A stretch of 64,000 nucleotides of DNA, from the NCBI RefSeq assembly GCF_017875395.1, contig NZ_JAGGMO010000003.1, positions 62,001-126,000 of the forward strand, read 5' to 3'. This document shows, piece after piece, positions 18,524-27,806 of this stretch; the first letter of the stretch is position 1, and each line of letters starts with the position of its first letter. The notes beneath the pieces are model-generated. The model saw nothing but the letters and a program-made list of their open reading frames with translations. It was not told the DNA's origin and made no database searches. The stretch is from Methanococcus voltae (GTDB lineage Archaea; AGJL01; Methanococci; Methanococcales; Methanococcaceae). Position numbers and translations under genes: made by a program.

Positions 18524-19027
18524 TTATTTGTTAGTATCTTGATTATCTTGATTATTATCAGTATCTTGATTATTTTTATTTTTTAATTCCATTTCTTTCA
18601 TCATTTTTTCTTTCATTGCCAATGCTTCTGGGGCAATTGAAACGACTGCTTCTATTATTTCAGAAGGTCTTGGAGGACATCCTGGTAATTTCGCATTTAC
18701 GGGGATTATTTTATCCACAGGTCCGTAAACATGACCTTCCTTAAATATACCACAACTTAATGCGCATGCACCTACTGCAACCACTACTTTTGGCTCAGGT
18801 GTTTTTTCAAATATCTCTTTTAATCTTTCTTTCCAGGGTAAGACTACAGGTCCAGTTACTACTAAAACGTCCGCTTCACGAGGGTTGTTGTGTACATAAA
18901 TACCGTATTGCTCAATATCATATCTTGGTGCTAAAGTGGATACTACTTCTATATCACAACCGTTGCAACCTCCCGTATTCACGATACAGACGTTTATAGA
19001 CCGTTTTCTTGCAAAATCTTTAATCAT
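18524..19027 (-). CDS. ehaN: Energy-converting hydrogenase A, small subunit EhaN
   Basis: The 167-residue NuoB-like small subunit holds the proximal [4Fe-4S] cluster with Cys in [19 protein letters not shown] and PGCPPRP. It passes electrons between EhaO and the polyferredoxins. The last ~20 residues are a low-complexity tail built on NQD/NKN repeats and encoded by repetitive DNA, which looks like an extension beyond the family core. The start has GTGGTAAT upstream. Confidence 0.93.
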   Translation of the reverse strand: MIKDFARKRSINVCIVNTGGCNGCDIEVVSTLAPRYDIEQYGIYVHNNPREADVLVVTGPVVLPWKERLKEIFEKTPEPKVVVAVGACALSCGIFKEGHVYGPVDKIIPVNAKLPGCPPRPSEIIEAVVSIAPEALAMKEKMMKEMELKNKNNQDTDNNQDNQDTNK

Positions 19028-19211
19028 ATTACCACTTGTAATATTAATAATTATTATAGATTAATATAAATTATATGTAGTATATACTTATATAAATTAA
19101 ATAAACATTATTTAACCTGTTATTTTGCTAAAATAAGTATATTTTAAACATTTTTATTTTTAATTTTCCTAATTTTATCTTTATTTTTAATTTAATTATA
19201 TTAATAGTAAA

Positions 19212-19625
19212 TTATTCTTTCATTAAAGCTATGGTCAATTTACGCCCTTTATCGAGTGCTTTTTCATAATCAATCTTATTGATTAACGTATCTTCCACAA
19301 CTTTTTTTCTAATTAAGTCTGCGTCATTTTTAGAAATTATTCCTAAAAAATCAGATAGCCAGCATAAACCTAAATCAATATCCACCTTTCTGCCCAAACA
19401 ACCCATTTTTGCTTGTTCAATGTAAGCATGAATCTCATATAATGAGATACCATCATAATGACTTGCAAATATTCCGACAACATCATCAATCGGTAATTTT
19501 AGGGCTCTTGCAATTGGCATAATTGCGTCTTCCATTATGTACCGATTATCCTTTATTATATTGTATTTTTGTGCTAAACTGTCCTTATCATAATTTTTAT
19601 CAACATAATTGTCTTCTTCAGCCAT
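19212..19625 (-). CDS. ehaM: Energy-converting hydrogenase A subunit EhaM (DUF1959 type)
   Basis: This soluble, mostly helical 137-residue protein sits between the EhaN gene and the small membrane subunit EhaL. The family is found only in Eha-type clusters and its specific role is unknown. It has two Cys residues (GCLGRK, LCWLS) but no cluster motif. The letter is assigned by gene order: 15 genes run from the upstream end, with the recognisable subunits at positions H, J, N and O. GGTGAAATC precedes the ATG. Confidence 0.82.
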   Translation of the reverse strand: MAEEDNYVDKNYDKDSLAQKYNIIKDNRYIMEDAIMPIARALKLPIDDVVGIFASHYDGISLYEIHAYIEQAKMGCLGRKVDIDLGLCWLSDFLGIISKNDADLIRKKVVEDTLINKIDYEKALDKGRKLTIALMKE

Positions 19626-19688
19626 GATTTCACCATAATTATAGATTGATTAAAATCAATGATTTGACATAACCAATTGTCATATTAA

Positions 19689-19982
19689 TTATATAATCAA
19701 TGTTAAGAAATACGCTAGCAAAGTGATTAAAATACCAGTATAAAACTCTTTTGAGCCATAACCTCCCCTCATACCTAAAGGAAATGAGAGAAATGCTATT
19801 GATAACGGCATGTATATATTAAACAATATGGCACCGAGTAAAGCTATCGATAAAGCTAATTTATCAAGTTTTTTTTCAGAATATGGACTACTGTATTTTT
19901 TGTAACTGTATGATAATCCAAAGGAAGAACCAATTATAAATGCTATTACACAGTATAGTAAATAATAAGGTACTGTAACCAT
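19689..19982 (-). CDS. ehaL: Energy-converting hydrogenase A membrane subunit EhaL
   Basis: The 97-residue protein has about three hydrophobic segments and a conserved-looking loop FPLGMRGGYGSKEFYTG. It is one of the small integral subunits unique to Eha; individual function is not established. It begins 4 nt after ehaK ends, indicating one transcript. GGGTGATTAA precedes the ATG. Confidence 0.8.
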   Translation of the reverse strand: MVTVPYYLLYCVIAFIIGSSFGLSYSYKKYSSPYSEKKLDKLALSIALLGAILFNIYMPLSIAFLSFPLGMRGGYGSKEFYTGILITLLAYFLTLII

Positions 19983-19986
19983 TTAA

Positions 19987-20226
19987 TCACCCTAATAACG
20001 TAAAACCTGCGTATATAAATGCTAAAAATACCAAAAACATTAATAAATGTTCCAAATTTTCTAATTTATGGGCTATTTTTAATTTAGGTATCATTAATGC
20101 AATTAGTGCTAAAGCCGTAAATATAGCCAATGCCCAGGTTACGTCAATTTGTATAGTATTCACAGATAGTACCATTAAAAATACTACTATAGATGCTAAT
20201 CCAATCATATGGCCGTATTTTTTCAT
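19987..20226 (-). CDS. ehaK: Energy-converting hydrogenase A membrane subunit EhaK
   Basis: The 79-residue membrane protein has two to three hydrophobic helices and short polar ends. It is assigned by position between ehaJ and ehaL in the conserved order. Its specific role is unknown. CGGTGTTATT precedes the ATG. Confidence 0.78.
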   Translation of the reverse strand: MKKYGHMIGLASIVVFLMVLSVNTIQIDVTWALAIFTALALIALMIPKLKIAHKLENLEHLLMFLVFLAFIYAGFTLLG

Positions 20227-20362
20227 AATAACACCGGGTTATTTTTTTATATAATATTAGTCGGTCTTTAATTGTATATTTGATAAATTATTTAATTTAT
20301 TTAAATTAGATAATTTAGTGATTTAGTAATCTAATAATTTAAAATATTATTTTAAAATTTAT

Positions 20363-21238
20363 TTAATGAATTAATCTGTATGCTAAATCAATTAATGTAA
20401 GCGAAGCAATTGAAATTTGAATCATTACTGAATGGTGTGGCGTTAACAGTGGCGATAATGCACAGATGAATGAAACTATAAAAGTTAATACTACCATGCT
20501 TAACAGGGCTACAGCAGGATTTAACACTAAAGGTCCTAGGAATAATGCTATAAACAACCATAATAGTACGAACCAGGCTAAAGCGTCACCTATCATAATT
20601 ATACCATGTAATAATCCATAATGTTCCGTCATATAACCGCTTACGATATCTTTACCTTTTACAATACCAAAAGGGCTAAAAGGAGCTTTTGAAACCACCA
20701 ACACAAATAATGCAAATGCACAGAGTGGTAATTGGAAAATTAAAGGACCATTTATAACTTGGTAATTAATAATATCTCCAATCATTAAAGTGTTTGTAAC
20801 TATGTAGATTATACCAACTGCTGCAAAAAGTGGCACTTCTGCCGCTGCTGAGAAAACACTTCTCACACCACCCATTTTTCCGTAAGGGGAACCACTACTT
20901 AACCCGCATCCGTGTTCAACGATTTTTTGAAGGATATATAGCCCAATCATAATTAAGAGGGACGATTGGAATATTACGGCGATAGATAGAGCACTCATCC
21001 ATACCATCATATCCATAAGCGCTACAAAAACATACAACGGATTACCTGCAGTTGAAGGAAAGGTAATTTCTTTGAAGTAAAATTTAGTTGTTTGTATCAA
21101 ATACTGGATTATTGGAGGTCCTGGCCTTCCTTGTATACGAGCTATCACTTTACGATGGAATCCGAGTAGGGTGCCACCTATTAAAAAAGCATATAGCGTA
21201 TATGCCAAAGAATTTATCATATAACTGATAGTTTCCAT
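20363..21238 (-). CDS. ehaJ: Energy-converting hydrogenase A membrane subunit EhaJ (NuoH/HycD-like)
   Basis: This polytopic protein of about 291 residues is homologous to NuoH/HycD, the subunit linking the hydrogenase module to the ion-translocating membrane arm. Family segments are RIQGRPGPP and the acidic loop VSGYMTEHYGLLHG. Roughly eight membrane helices are visible. GGGGGTGGTAATT precedes the ATG at 21238, so the GTG at 21247 is rejected. Its binding site overlaps the 3' end of ehaI, which suggests translational coupling. Confidence 0.92.
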   Translation of the reverse strand: METISYMINSLAYTLYAFLIGGTLLGFHRKVIARIQGRPGPPIIQYLIQTTKFYFKEITFPSTAGNPLYVFVALMDMMVWMSALSIAVIFQSSLLIMIGLYILQKIVEHGCGLSSGSPYGKMGGVRSVFSAAAEVPLFAAVGIIYIVTNTLMIGDIINYQVINGPLIFQLPLCAFALFVLVVSKAPFSPFGIVKGKDIVSGYMTEHYGLLHGIIMIGDALAWFVLLWLFIALFLGPLVLNPAVALLSMVVLTFIVSFICALSPLLTPHHSVMIQISIASLTLIDLAYRLIH

Positions 21239-21240
21239 AA

Positions 21241-21453
21241 TTACCACCCCCTAAATGGAATTTTGCCCATTTCTTTCCGTTTAGTACTTGGGTTTAATAA
21301 AATTCCTATTCCATATATTAAAAATGGTGTAGATACCGCCATTCCTAAATAAGAAAACAAATCGCCCAAATTTGCCAAATAAATATATAAATAGCCTACA
21401 ATTCCGATTATAAGAGCAATTATACCACTTTTGAATTCTGGAGTCAATTTCAC
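21241..21453 (-). CDS. ehaI: Energy-converting hydrogenase A membrane subunit EhaI
   Basis: The 70-residue protein has two hydrophobic helices and a polar C terminus (NPSTKRKEMGKIPFRGW). It starts with GTG, supported by GGTGAAAAT directly before it. Its stop lies 2 nt before the ehaJ start. It is assigned by order, and its function beyond being a hydrogenase subunit is unknown. Confidence 0.78.
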   Translation of the reverse strand: MKLTPEFKSGIIALIIGIVGYLYIYLANLGDLFSYLGMAVSTPFLIYGIGILLNPSTKRKEMGKIPFRGW

Positions 21454-21670
21454 ATTTTCACCAAAATGATGAGTACTTGTAATTTTATTTGTAATTTACT
21501 TATAATATAGTTGTAATTTAAGTTGTAATTTATTCATAACTTATTTCTAATAAGTAATTTTATAAATTTTAATATTGTAAGTAGTTATTATTTTAAAGTC
21601 AATATTGTTTACAGTGATTAATTCGATAGATTAGGATAAATCTCATATATTTAATTTATTTAATTATTAA

Positions 21671-22333
21671 TTATGATATAGTCAATAAAATTTCTACAGT
21701 TCTTATAATTATCAGCAATGATGACAAGTGTATCATAAGAATATAAGGTGCCCCGGGAGCCCTAAACATTTCTGCTTTTGCTGCATAAAATGGTGCAACT
21801 CCAGTTTCCCCAACCATGCCTATCGCATATATTGCCTTTTGGAATAATAAATCATTATTTTGTTTTGCTAACTCTAAAATTGACAAGGTACCTGATTTTG
21901 CCAATATTAAAGCTGCTGCACCGAATAAAGGTAGTGAAGAAATCATTGCTATGATTCCGTAATGGAAAGCCGCATTTAAAACCCATTCTTTTTTTACTGC
22001 TGCTACAATACCTATGTTAGATAATCCAATTACTGCCAAAAATAGGGCAAAATTGAATATGTCACAGGTTAGCATTGCGAAAGCTGTTGCAACACCACAT
22101 ATAACCGACATTAGTCGTCTAATCTTTAATTCATTCGGAGTTACGTAATTATACTTATCTCCAAAACTGTTAAATTGGGCTACAACTTGTTTTTCAGGTT
22201 TTGAGAAATAAACTATTATTGTAAAAATAATAGAAACAATGAAGCCAATTATAGAGAAATCAGTTACATAAAACCGGATATCGCCAAGAGGTATGATTCC
22301 GTAGAGAAATCCAGAAATTGTACTAAACACCAT
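21671..22333 (-). CDS. ehaH: Energy-converting hydrogenase A membrane subunit EhaH (NuoL/M-like)
   Basis: This protein of about 220 residues resembles a fragment of the antiporter-like NuoL/NuoM family; GVAPFYAAKAEMFRAPGAPY is the recognisable segment. It probably forms part of the ion path. It has about five to six helices and is far shorter than a full antiporter subunit (about 450-600), as is normal for EhaH. The ATG at 22333 is chosen by the GGTGATTTG site; an earlier ATG (22351) lies upstream of that site. Confidence 0.88.
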   Translation of the reverse strand: MVFSTISGFLYGIIPLGDIRFYVTDFSIIGFIVSIIFTIIVYFSKPEKQVVAQFNSFGDKYNYVTPNELKIRRLMSVICGVATAFAMLTCDIFNFALFLAVIGLSNIGIVAAVKKEWVLNAAFHYGIIAMISSLPLFGAAALILAKSGTLSILELAKQNNDLLFQKAIYAIGMVGETGVAPFYAAKAEMFRAPGAPYILMIHLSSLLIIIRTVEILLTIS

Positions 22334-22503
22334 CAAATCACCAATAAACACTTAAAACTTAAAAAGTGTTCAATATCAACAATATATTTAGGTTATAACA
22401 ATTATTTGATATTTTAATTAATATAATGTCCAATATAATGGAATATATTAATAATGAATAATTAATATTTATCAATAATTTAAGTAATAAAGGATAATTA
22501 AAG

Positions 22504-23214
22504 TTAAGGTTTCCAAATGTGACCTATTAGTCCTAATTTAGAACCTACCTTCAATACAAGCCCTAATGACGCAACTAAAAGGAATACGGGCCATTTTGAA
22601 GGCATTATAAAAAAGCCCAAAAAGCCCAATACCCAAAGTGCCCATGCAATACCTGAAAACGAGATAAAACCATCCCATATGTTCAAAAAGTCTGCTTTAG
22701 TAATCTGTTCACCAAGCACTCGCTTTGAAAGTAAATAATAAATTAAACCTGACGCCATTACCGCCCCGCCCGTGAAACCACTCAATATTGCCCCATATAT
22801 TATTAAAATTACTGCTAAAAATTTAGGACTTGTTTCCAAAATTTGCATTTTGGTAAAATTCACGTTTAAATTGGGACTTTCTTTGATTGTAAATTCTTCT
22901 AATAACTTAACCTTTCGGGATTTTGATTTACATCGTATTTTCTCGTCAGAAATATTTTTCCTAGAAATATATATCTCTGAAACGGCCAATAATTCTGCCA
23001 TACCTACAACCAAACCAGGGAGGATTAAAGCTTCAGCAAGGTCGGAACCTACAGACGCTACAATTATTAGCATAGCCAATTCAACGACGTCACTAAGTAT
23101 TATCATATTTACATCCCATTTTTCGCGAGAAATGGCATATAATGAAATAACACCAACAATTATGCCTACTATTATCGAATTACTATAAAACATACTTACA
23201 ATGTCGAGTGGCAT
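22504..23214 (-). CDS. ehaG: Energy-converting hydrogenase A membrane subunit EhaG
   Basis: A 236-residue integral membrane protein with about six helices and a basic cytoplasmic loop near residues 85-115 (SRKNISDEKIRCKSKSRKVK). It is one of the Eha-specific subunits, assigned by order. A basic loop of this kind could contact the peripheral arm, but that is inference. GGTGTAAAA precedes the ATG. Confidence 0.82.
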   Translation of the reverse strand: MPLDIVSMFYSNSIIVGIIVGVISLYAISREKWDVNMIILSDVVELAMLIIVASVGSDLAEALILPGLVVGMAELLAVSEIYISRKNISDEKIRCKSKSRKVKLLEEFTIKESPNLNVNFTKMQILETSPKFLAVILIIYGAILSGFTGGAVMASGLIYYLLSKRVLGEQITKADFLNIWDGFISFSGIAWALWVLGFLGFFIMPSKWPVFLLVASLGLVLKVGSKLGLIGHIWKP

Positions 23215-23285
23215 TTTTACACCTAATCGTAAATCTAATTACTTGTATTCTTATCTTATTATATTCTTATTTCCTTATTTTCGTA

Positions 23286-23321
23286 TTTTATTATTTTATT
23301 ATTTTATTATTTTATTATTTT
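23286..23321. repeat. Tandem repeat TTTTATTA between ehaF and ehaG
   Basis: About four copies of an 8-nt A/T unit lie in the 175-nt gap between ehaG (starts 23214) and ehaF (ends 23390). It is one of the few larger gaps inside the hydrogenase cluster. No function is inferred. Confidence 0.7.
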
Positions 23322-23389
23322 AGTAGCCTATAATATTTTAATATTTATTTAAAGAATTATTAATGGTTATTTTTTTATTTAAAATTATT

Positions 23390-23893
23390 TTATACTTTAT
23401 TATCTATTTCTTCCATGTTTTCGTCTTCATCCCTATTCCTATTTACGTATAACCATCCAAATACCATAAATGAGATTAATAGTGTTGAGGATTCAAGTAC
23501 TGTATCCATACCTCTTGTATAGTACAATATTTCATCCAATATTCCACCAGGAGTTGAAACTATGGTTGTTCCGAAATAATTAGTATTTTGAGAAATCCAA
23601 GTTGCTAAAGGGGTTAGATATGCAGTTATTTGCCCCAAAATTGGTTCATTTTCAGGATATTGAGACTTTATATTTGCAGGCTCTTCGAGAGGTATCCCAC
23701 CTCTATCATAGGGTGCCAATGGCGTTTTTAAAACCTGGCTCTGAATATCTGCCTTAGGATATAACTGGTCGCTGTTAAATTCAAGGGGCATAAAAACCAT
23801 TATAAATAACGACAAACACAGAAAACCTGAAAATAATCTTGAAACAGTACTTGGTTTTGAAATGTAGTTCCAAGCGTCATTTATTTTTTTCAT
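23390..23893 (-). CDS. ehaF: Energy-converting hydrogenase A membrane subunit EhaF
   Basis: A 167-residue protein with an N-terminal helix, a long extracytoplasmic loop (about residues 40-110) containing [16 protein letters not shown], and a second C-terminal helix with an acidic tail ([13 protein letters not shown]). This resembles MnhB/MbhF-like small subunits. Only 1 nt separates it from ehaE. CGGAGGAATAAC precedes the ATG. Confidence 0.82.
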   Translation of the reverse strand: MKKINDAWNYISKPSTVSRLFSGFLCLSLFIMVFMPLEFNSDQLYPKADIQSQVLKTPLAPYDRGGIPLEEPANIKSQYPENEPILGQITAYLTPLATWISQNTNYFGTTIVSTPGGILDEILYYTRGMDTVLESSTLLISFMVFGWLYVNRNRDEDENMEEIDNKV

Positions 23894-23894
23894 G

Positions 23895-24152
23895 TTATTC
23901 CTCCGTATTTTCTACTGTTTTTATAACTGCCCTAATTAAAACCAAACCAATTGCTGCATTAACTGCTAAAAAGGTCATTAATGCCAATGTATGATTATAT
24001 GCAAGCAATATAAGACTAAGACCTATCGAAGGGACTTCCACATTTAGAAGTTTTTTTATGGGATCCTTTGACATTGGACCCATTACTGCCCCTATTGTGC
24101 CCAATATTAACAAAATATAACCTGTATATAAGGTATATTGCACAAGTTCCAT
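23895..24152 (-). CDS. ehaE: Energy-converting hydrogenase A membrane subunit EhaE
   Basis: The 85-residue protein has two to three helices and ends in an acidic tail. It is assigned by order in the cluster. The stop is 1 nt before the ehaF start, consistent with coupled translation. TTGTGATATC precedes the ATG. Confidence 0.8.
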   Translation of the reverse strand: MELVQYTLYTGYILLILGTIGAVMGPMSKDPIKKLLNVEVPSIGLSLILLAYNHTLALMTFLAVNAAIGLVLIRAVIKTVENTEE

Positions 24153-24243
24153 GATATCACAATTTTAGCGAGTTTTGAGATTATATGTTTTTTATTTTAG
24201 ATATTTTTAATTAAATTGATTGTTTAATTAAGTATTCGATTAA

Positions 24244-24522
24244 TTACTTAGTCAACACAGGAATTTCTTTCGAATATCTTTTCTTATTTTTCAAAATATA
24301 TTCGTATTTTACAATACCTAATAAAAGTATCACAGTTCCGATTGGTTCTAGAAGAGATGAAACAATTGCCACGTCCAAATACCTAAAAGAAACTATAAGA
24401 CCTATTAAACCAGTTTCTAATAATGCAAACATTATTATTTTATTAATATTATCTGTGTGAACTATGGTACCAATACCTCCAAGCAAACAGCAAGCAATTG
24501 CGACTATAGCCAATAGTTCCAT
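24244..24522 (-). CDS. ehaD: Energy-converting hydrogenase A membrane subunit EhaD
   Basis: The 92-residue protein has three hydrophobic segments and a basic C terminus (YILKNKKRYSKEIP). Its size and helix pattern resemble NuoK/MnhC-type small subunits, but I cannot confirm this by eye. It is assigned by order. GGTGATTAA precedes the ATG. Confidence 0.78.
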   Translation of the reverse strand: MELLAIVAIACCLLGGIGTIVHTDNINKIIMFALLETGLIGLIVSFRYLDVAIVSSLLEPIGTVILLLGIVKYEYILKNKKRYSKEIPVLTK

Positions 24523-24691
24523 TTAATCACCAAAATCATTATTTGTGTATAATTATCCATATTATGAATATTAATGTGATTATTGTTATTATTTTAATAT
24601 TATCGATAAAAATCGATTTAATTGGTAAAGAATTGATAATTATAGATATTTATTGAGTTTAAGTATTGATTTAATTTCTAATTTTAAGATA

Positions 24692-24982
24692 TTATTTGAA
24701 AAATTCATCGTCGTCTTTTTCAAATTTATCAATATCTTGAAATTTATCTAATTCACCAATTGTATGAGCTATTGCATTACTCGATAAGGTAGCAAATACG
24801 AAGTAAATTATCGAAACTAATGCTCCCATTGGTGAATTTATGTATAGCGCAATTAGTGCTGCAATTGCAAAATTTAAACAACAAAGTATTGGCAATTTTA
24901 ATGCCCTACTCTTTGTTAAAAACATCCTTGCAACACAAATTATGCCTATAAACCCTATTGTTAGAATTACTAAGCTTTCCAT
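24692..24982 (-). CDS. ehaC: Energy-converting hydrogenase A membrane subunit EhaC
   Basis: The 96-residue protein has three helices and an acidic C-terminal tail (DKFQDIDKFEKDDDEFFK). It is assigned by order. The internal ATG at 24982 is preferred to the one at 24994 because the GTGTGATAGT site lies between them. Confidence 0.78.
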   Translation of the reverse strand: MESLVILTIGFIGIICVARMFLTKSRALKLPILCCLNFAIAALIALYINSPMGALVSIIYFVFATLSSNAIAHTIGELDKFQDIDKFEKDDDEFFK

Positions 24983-25096
24983 ACTATCACACATGATGAT
25001 ATTTAATGTATTTATTTACTGTATCAACAATTATTCTAAGAATATTACTAATTTTTATTAAATTACTAAGATTATCAAGTTTATAAAATTATAAAT

Positions 25097-25603
25097 TTAC
25101 AAAACTTTTAAAGTTTTACCTACAGAATATAGTACTTTAGAAGCTTTTTCATGGCTTAAACCTTGTATTGTAAATATTGCAACCACCATTCCTGCAATAA
25201 AATACTGGGGTTCTACTAAACCGGTCAAACCACTTAATAAATATAGTATAAAAGTCATTGTGGTGGCTCCGATAGTTCCTGCATAACCAGTATCGTGGCA
25301 TAGCCTATTTCCGATATATATCAAAAATATGGCGATTAATCCACCTTCTACGCCCATTGTGTAATAAAAGATTGAGGCCATAAGCGTACCTGCCGAAGCA
25401 TCTGGTGAGCATACGATATTACCCATGAAATACCCGCCATTTAGGTTTCCACCGATTGATTGTATTTTTTTTCCAATTACATCGGCACCTTGAACACCTG
25501 GGGCCTTTGGAAGTCCAAAAATTGTATCAACAGTTACAAAATTAAACCAACATATTATAGATGCCATAAGAATATAGCCCGCTTCTAAAAGTATTGATGA
25601 CAT
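25097..25603 (-). CDS. ehaB: Energy-converting hydrogenase A membrane subunit EhaB
   Basis: A 168-residue integral membrane protein with about four helices. It has a loop near residues 30-70 with [17 protein letters not shown] and a Cys-containing segment ([13 protein letters not shown]). It is the second gene of the Eha series, and its function within the complex is not known. GGGTGTTTAA precedes the ATG, and the gene starts 23 nt after ehaA ends. Confidence 0.8.
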   Translation of the reverse strand: MSSILLEAGYILMASIICWFNFVTVDTIFGLPKAPGVQGADVIGKKIQSIGGNLNGGYFMGNIVCSPDASAGTLMASIFYYTMGVEGGLIAIFLIYIGNRLCHDTGYAGTIGATTMTFILYLLSGLTGLVEPQYFIAGMVVAIFTIQGLSHEKASKVLYSVGKTLKVL

Positions 25604-25625
25604 TTAAACACCCTTAATAAAGCCA

Positions 25626-25862
25626 TTAAAAGATTTTATTAACATATTTTGAAAATATGCCGGAAATAATTCCAATAGATACTGCAACAACTACATCTAT
25701 CTCGATGAATCTGTGCATTATTGCAGTTAAACCGACGGCTACGAATGGAGTGGGAAATAAAGCCGTAGATTCGAAAGAATTCATATCATAACTAATTTTT
25801 AGCTTCAATAAGTACGCAATTGTCATTGAAACTAAAACTGCTATAACAAATAATTCTACCAT
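25626..25862 (-). CDS. ehaA: Energy-converting hydrogenase A membrane subunit EhaA
   Basis: The 78-residue protein has about three short hydrophobic helices. It is the first gene of the Eha series, directly downstream of the XRE-type regulator gene. The promoter region before it contains two overlapping inverted repeats. GGTGTAATC precedes the ATG. Confidence 0.8.
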   Translation of the reverse strand: MVELFVIAVLVSMTIAYLLKLKISYDMNSFESTALFPTPFVAVGLTAIMHRFIEIDVVVAVSIGIISGIFSKYVNKIF

Positions 25863-25926
25863 GATTACACCATTTAATAAAATTTAATATATTTATGATA
25901 TTTGAAATATTTATCATTTTATTACA

Positions 25927-25961
25927 TAGATATGTTTGATATCTAACACTTGGAATGTTAG
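25927..25961. promoter_or_regulatory. Two overlapping inverted repeats upstream of ehaA
   Basis: TAGATAT-gtttg-ATATCTA (25927-25945) and CTAACA-cttggaa-TGTTAG (25943-25961) share three bases, so as RNA only one could fold at a time. As DNA they could be tandem operators. They lie 65-100 bp upstream of ehaA, where a promoter for the hydrogenase genes is expected. The nearby XRE-type protein is the obvious candidate to bind. Confidence 0.4.
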
Positions 25962-26002
25962 TATTTTATAATTGAATTATAATAATTCGCTATATCATTA
26001 AT

Positions 26003-26650
26003 TTACCAACAATGTAAGATTATACAATCTCCCCTGCACGAATATATCGGCGGAAGTTCGGATTTTGGAAATATTTGAATTATAGTCTTATTTTTTAAAG
26101 TATTGGAAACTTTTTTCTCCAATCTCCTAATATCTGCACAATCTAGAAGTACCACTTCCTTTTTATCAAAGTGTTTACCCTCAATTCTCATTTTTCCCCT
26201 GAAAAAATCTACTTTTTCAATTTCGATTACATCTACTCTTTTTTTCAATTCTTCAGAAAAATATTTTTTATCAATGATGTAAACCGGGTATCCTTCTACC
26301 TCTCGGCGACATTTGTGGTTTTTCTCATGCGTAATATCATATATAAACTCAACTATAGCAGATTCTAATTTAGTAAGTGATAATACATCCAGTAAATAAG
26401 ATATGGGGTCTTCTTTAGATAGTGCAGTAGAGGATTTCAGCAAACCCAAGGTTAATGCCGCCGCATGGGCTTCCCCTATCTCCCTTTTACCTTTTTCAAG
26501 CATACTAAGATGTGATTGACTAACACCACTTTCATCTGCTAATTTAGATTGGGTTATTTTTAGTTTATTTCTAAATACTTTTATGTATTTTGGGTCGAGT
26601 AAAATTACTCTTTCAATAATATTAAGCTTAGAATACATATTATCTTCCAT
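26003..26650 (-). CDS. XRE-type HTH regulator adjacent to the Eha genes
   Basis: This 215-residue protein has a Cro/C1-type HTH near residues 22-70 (FRNKLKITQSKLADESGVSQ, then HLSMLEKGKR). A C-terminal half of about 110 residues, which I do not recognise, ends in a Cys-rich tail with C205, C209 and C214. Three closely spaced cysteines could bind a metal or Fe-S cluster or sense redox state. The gene lies immediately upstream of ehaA on the same strand (140-nt gap), so control of the hydrogenase genes is likely but inferred. The binding site before the ATG is weak. Confidence 0.75.
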   Translation of the reverse strand: MEDNMYSKLNIIERVILLDPKYIKVFRNKLKITQSKLADESGVSQSHLSMLEKGKREIGEAHAAALTLGLLKSSTALSKEDPISYLLDVLSLTKLESAIVEFIYDITHEKNHKCRREVEGYPVYIIDKKYFSEELKKRVDVIEIEKVDFFRGKMRIEGKHFDKKEVVLLDCADIRRLEKKVSNTLKNKTIIQIFPKSELPPIYSCRGDCIILHCW

Positions 26651-27092
26651 AATACTCAGTAACTTCTTTTATAGGATTAATTACGCGTATTCTTCAATTA
26701 TACCTAATTTAATAATACAATTTATACTATTTTGAAAGTATTATCATATTTGGGTTATGTCCTTGAAATATGTGTAAATATTATTTCCTAAGAATATTAA
26801 TATTCTTGTAGGATGTTGTATATATAATTTTTTACTTAAAATTCGGTAATATTTAATTGAAAATTAGTATTATGACCCATTTAATTATCATTAATTAATA
26901 TCTAATTATATTTGATCCGATAAAGTAGATGATGACTAATAAAAATAAAAATAAAAATAATAAAAATACAAAGTATAATATGTTAATTTAATATGTTAAT
27001 TTAATATAATATTTAAATAGAAATATGAATATTATTTATAAACTATTATTGTTAGTAATTATTGTTATTACTATTATTTTATGGGTGAAAAT
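26651..27092. other. 442-nt divergent intergenic region, Eha regulator / ZPR1 protein
   Basis: It carries the promoters for the XRE regulator (minus) and the zinc-finger gene (plus). The one feature that stands out is the perfect 18-bp palindrome at 26790-26807. The remainder is A/T-rich, with a short A/T repeat near 26940-26960. Confidence 0.5.
26790..26807. promoter_or_regulatory. Perfect 18-bp palindrome AAGAATATT/AATATTCTT
   Basis: Two 9-bp arms meet without a spacer, about 140 bp upstream of the XRE regulator and 285 bp upstream of the ZPR1 gene. CCT and AGG flank the arms, extending the symmetry with a 2-nt bulge. It is a candidate operator for the adjacent regulator. Confidence 0.4.
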
Positions 27093-27710
27093 ATGGAATC
27101 TAAAAAAGATGAGAATATAAAAAGCGGAATTAATCAAGTTAGCGTTATGGATTGCCCCATATGTCATGCGGAAAATGGCTTAAAAATGGTAACTCAGGAA
27201 TTAGAGATACCTTATTTTGGAAAGGTTATAGAAACTACATTATTTTGTAAAAATTGTAACTACAAAAAAAGTGACATCTTCCCTTCAGAAGTTAAAGAAC
27301 CTAAAAGATTTATAATAAAAATAAGCGAAGAATACGATTTAAACAAAAGAGTAATTAGAGGTTCCACAGGTCATATTTTAATCCCCGAACTTGGATTTGA
27401 AGTTTCCCCAGGACCAGCTTCAGAAGCTTACGTATCCAATGTAGAAGGCGTACTTACAAGATTAGAAGATGCCTTAAAAACACTTATTGGCTGGGTAGAA
27501 GATGAAAATGAAATAAAAAAAGCTAATGAACTTGTTGATAAATTAGAATTGGTTAAAAAAGGTAAATTATCAGTTACACTTATCATAGAAGACCCCCTAG
27601 GGCATAGCGCAATAATTGGGGATGGAGTTATCGAAGAAGATTTAACTGACGAAGAAATAGCAAAACTAACACATGATGTAGCAATTATGGAAAATGGCGT
27701 TCATGAATAA
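27093..27710 (+). CDS. ZPR1-type zinc-finger protein
   Basis: The ~205-residue protein has a four-Cys zinc ribbon (CPICHAENG, then CKNCNYKKSD about 30 residues later) followed by the conserved ZPR1 domain (RGSTGHILIPELGFEVSPGP). Archaeal proteins of this kind have one ZPR1 module, where eukaryotic ZPR1 has two. The eukaryotic protein binds translation factor eEF1A; the archaeal role is unproven. The ATG at 27093 is used because GGGTGAAAAT precedes it; an ATG at 27081 lies upstream of that site. A hairpin terminator follows. Confidence 0.88.
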   Translation: MESKKDENIKSGINQVSVMDCPICHAENGLKMVTQELEIPYFGKVIETTLFCKNCNYKKSDIFPSEVKEPKRFIIKISEEYDLNKRVIRGSTGHILIPELGFEVSPGPASEAYVSNVEGVLTRLEDALKTLIGWVEDENEIKKANELVDKLELVKKGKLSVTLIIEDPLGHSAIIGDGVIEEDLTDEEIAKLTHDVAIMENGVHE

Positions 27711-27765
27711 CTAATGATAAAATAAAATGAATTATAGTGTAAAATATAAAATTGTATAAAATTTT

Positions 27766-27806
27766 AAATTTAAGATGAAACTTAAATTTTAAAATAACTT
27801 TTTTTT
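27766..27806 (+). terminator. Hairpin plus T-run terminator of the ZPR1 gene
   Basis: A 9-bp perfect stem (AAATTTAAG / CTTAAATTT, loop ATGAAA) is followed ten bases later by eight consecutive T residues at 27799-27806, about 55 nt after the stop codon. This is one of the clearest terminator-like structures in the window. Confidence 0.6.
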
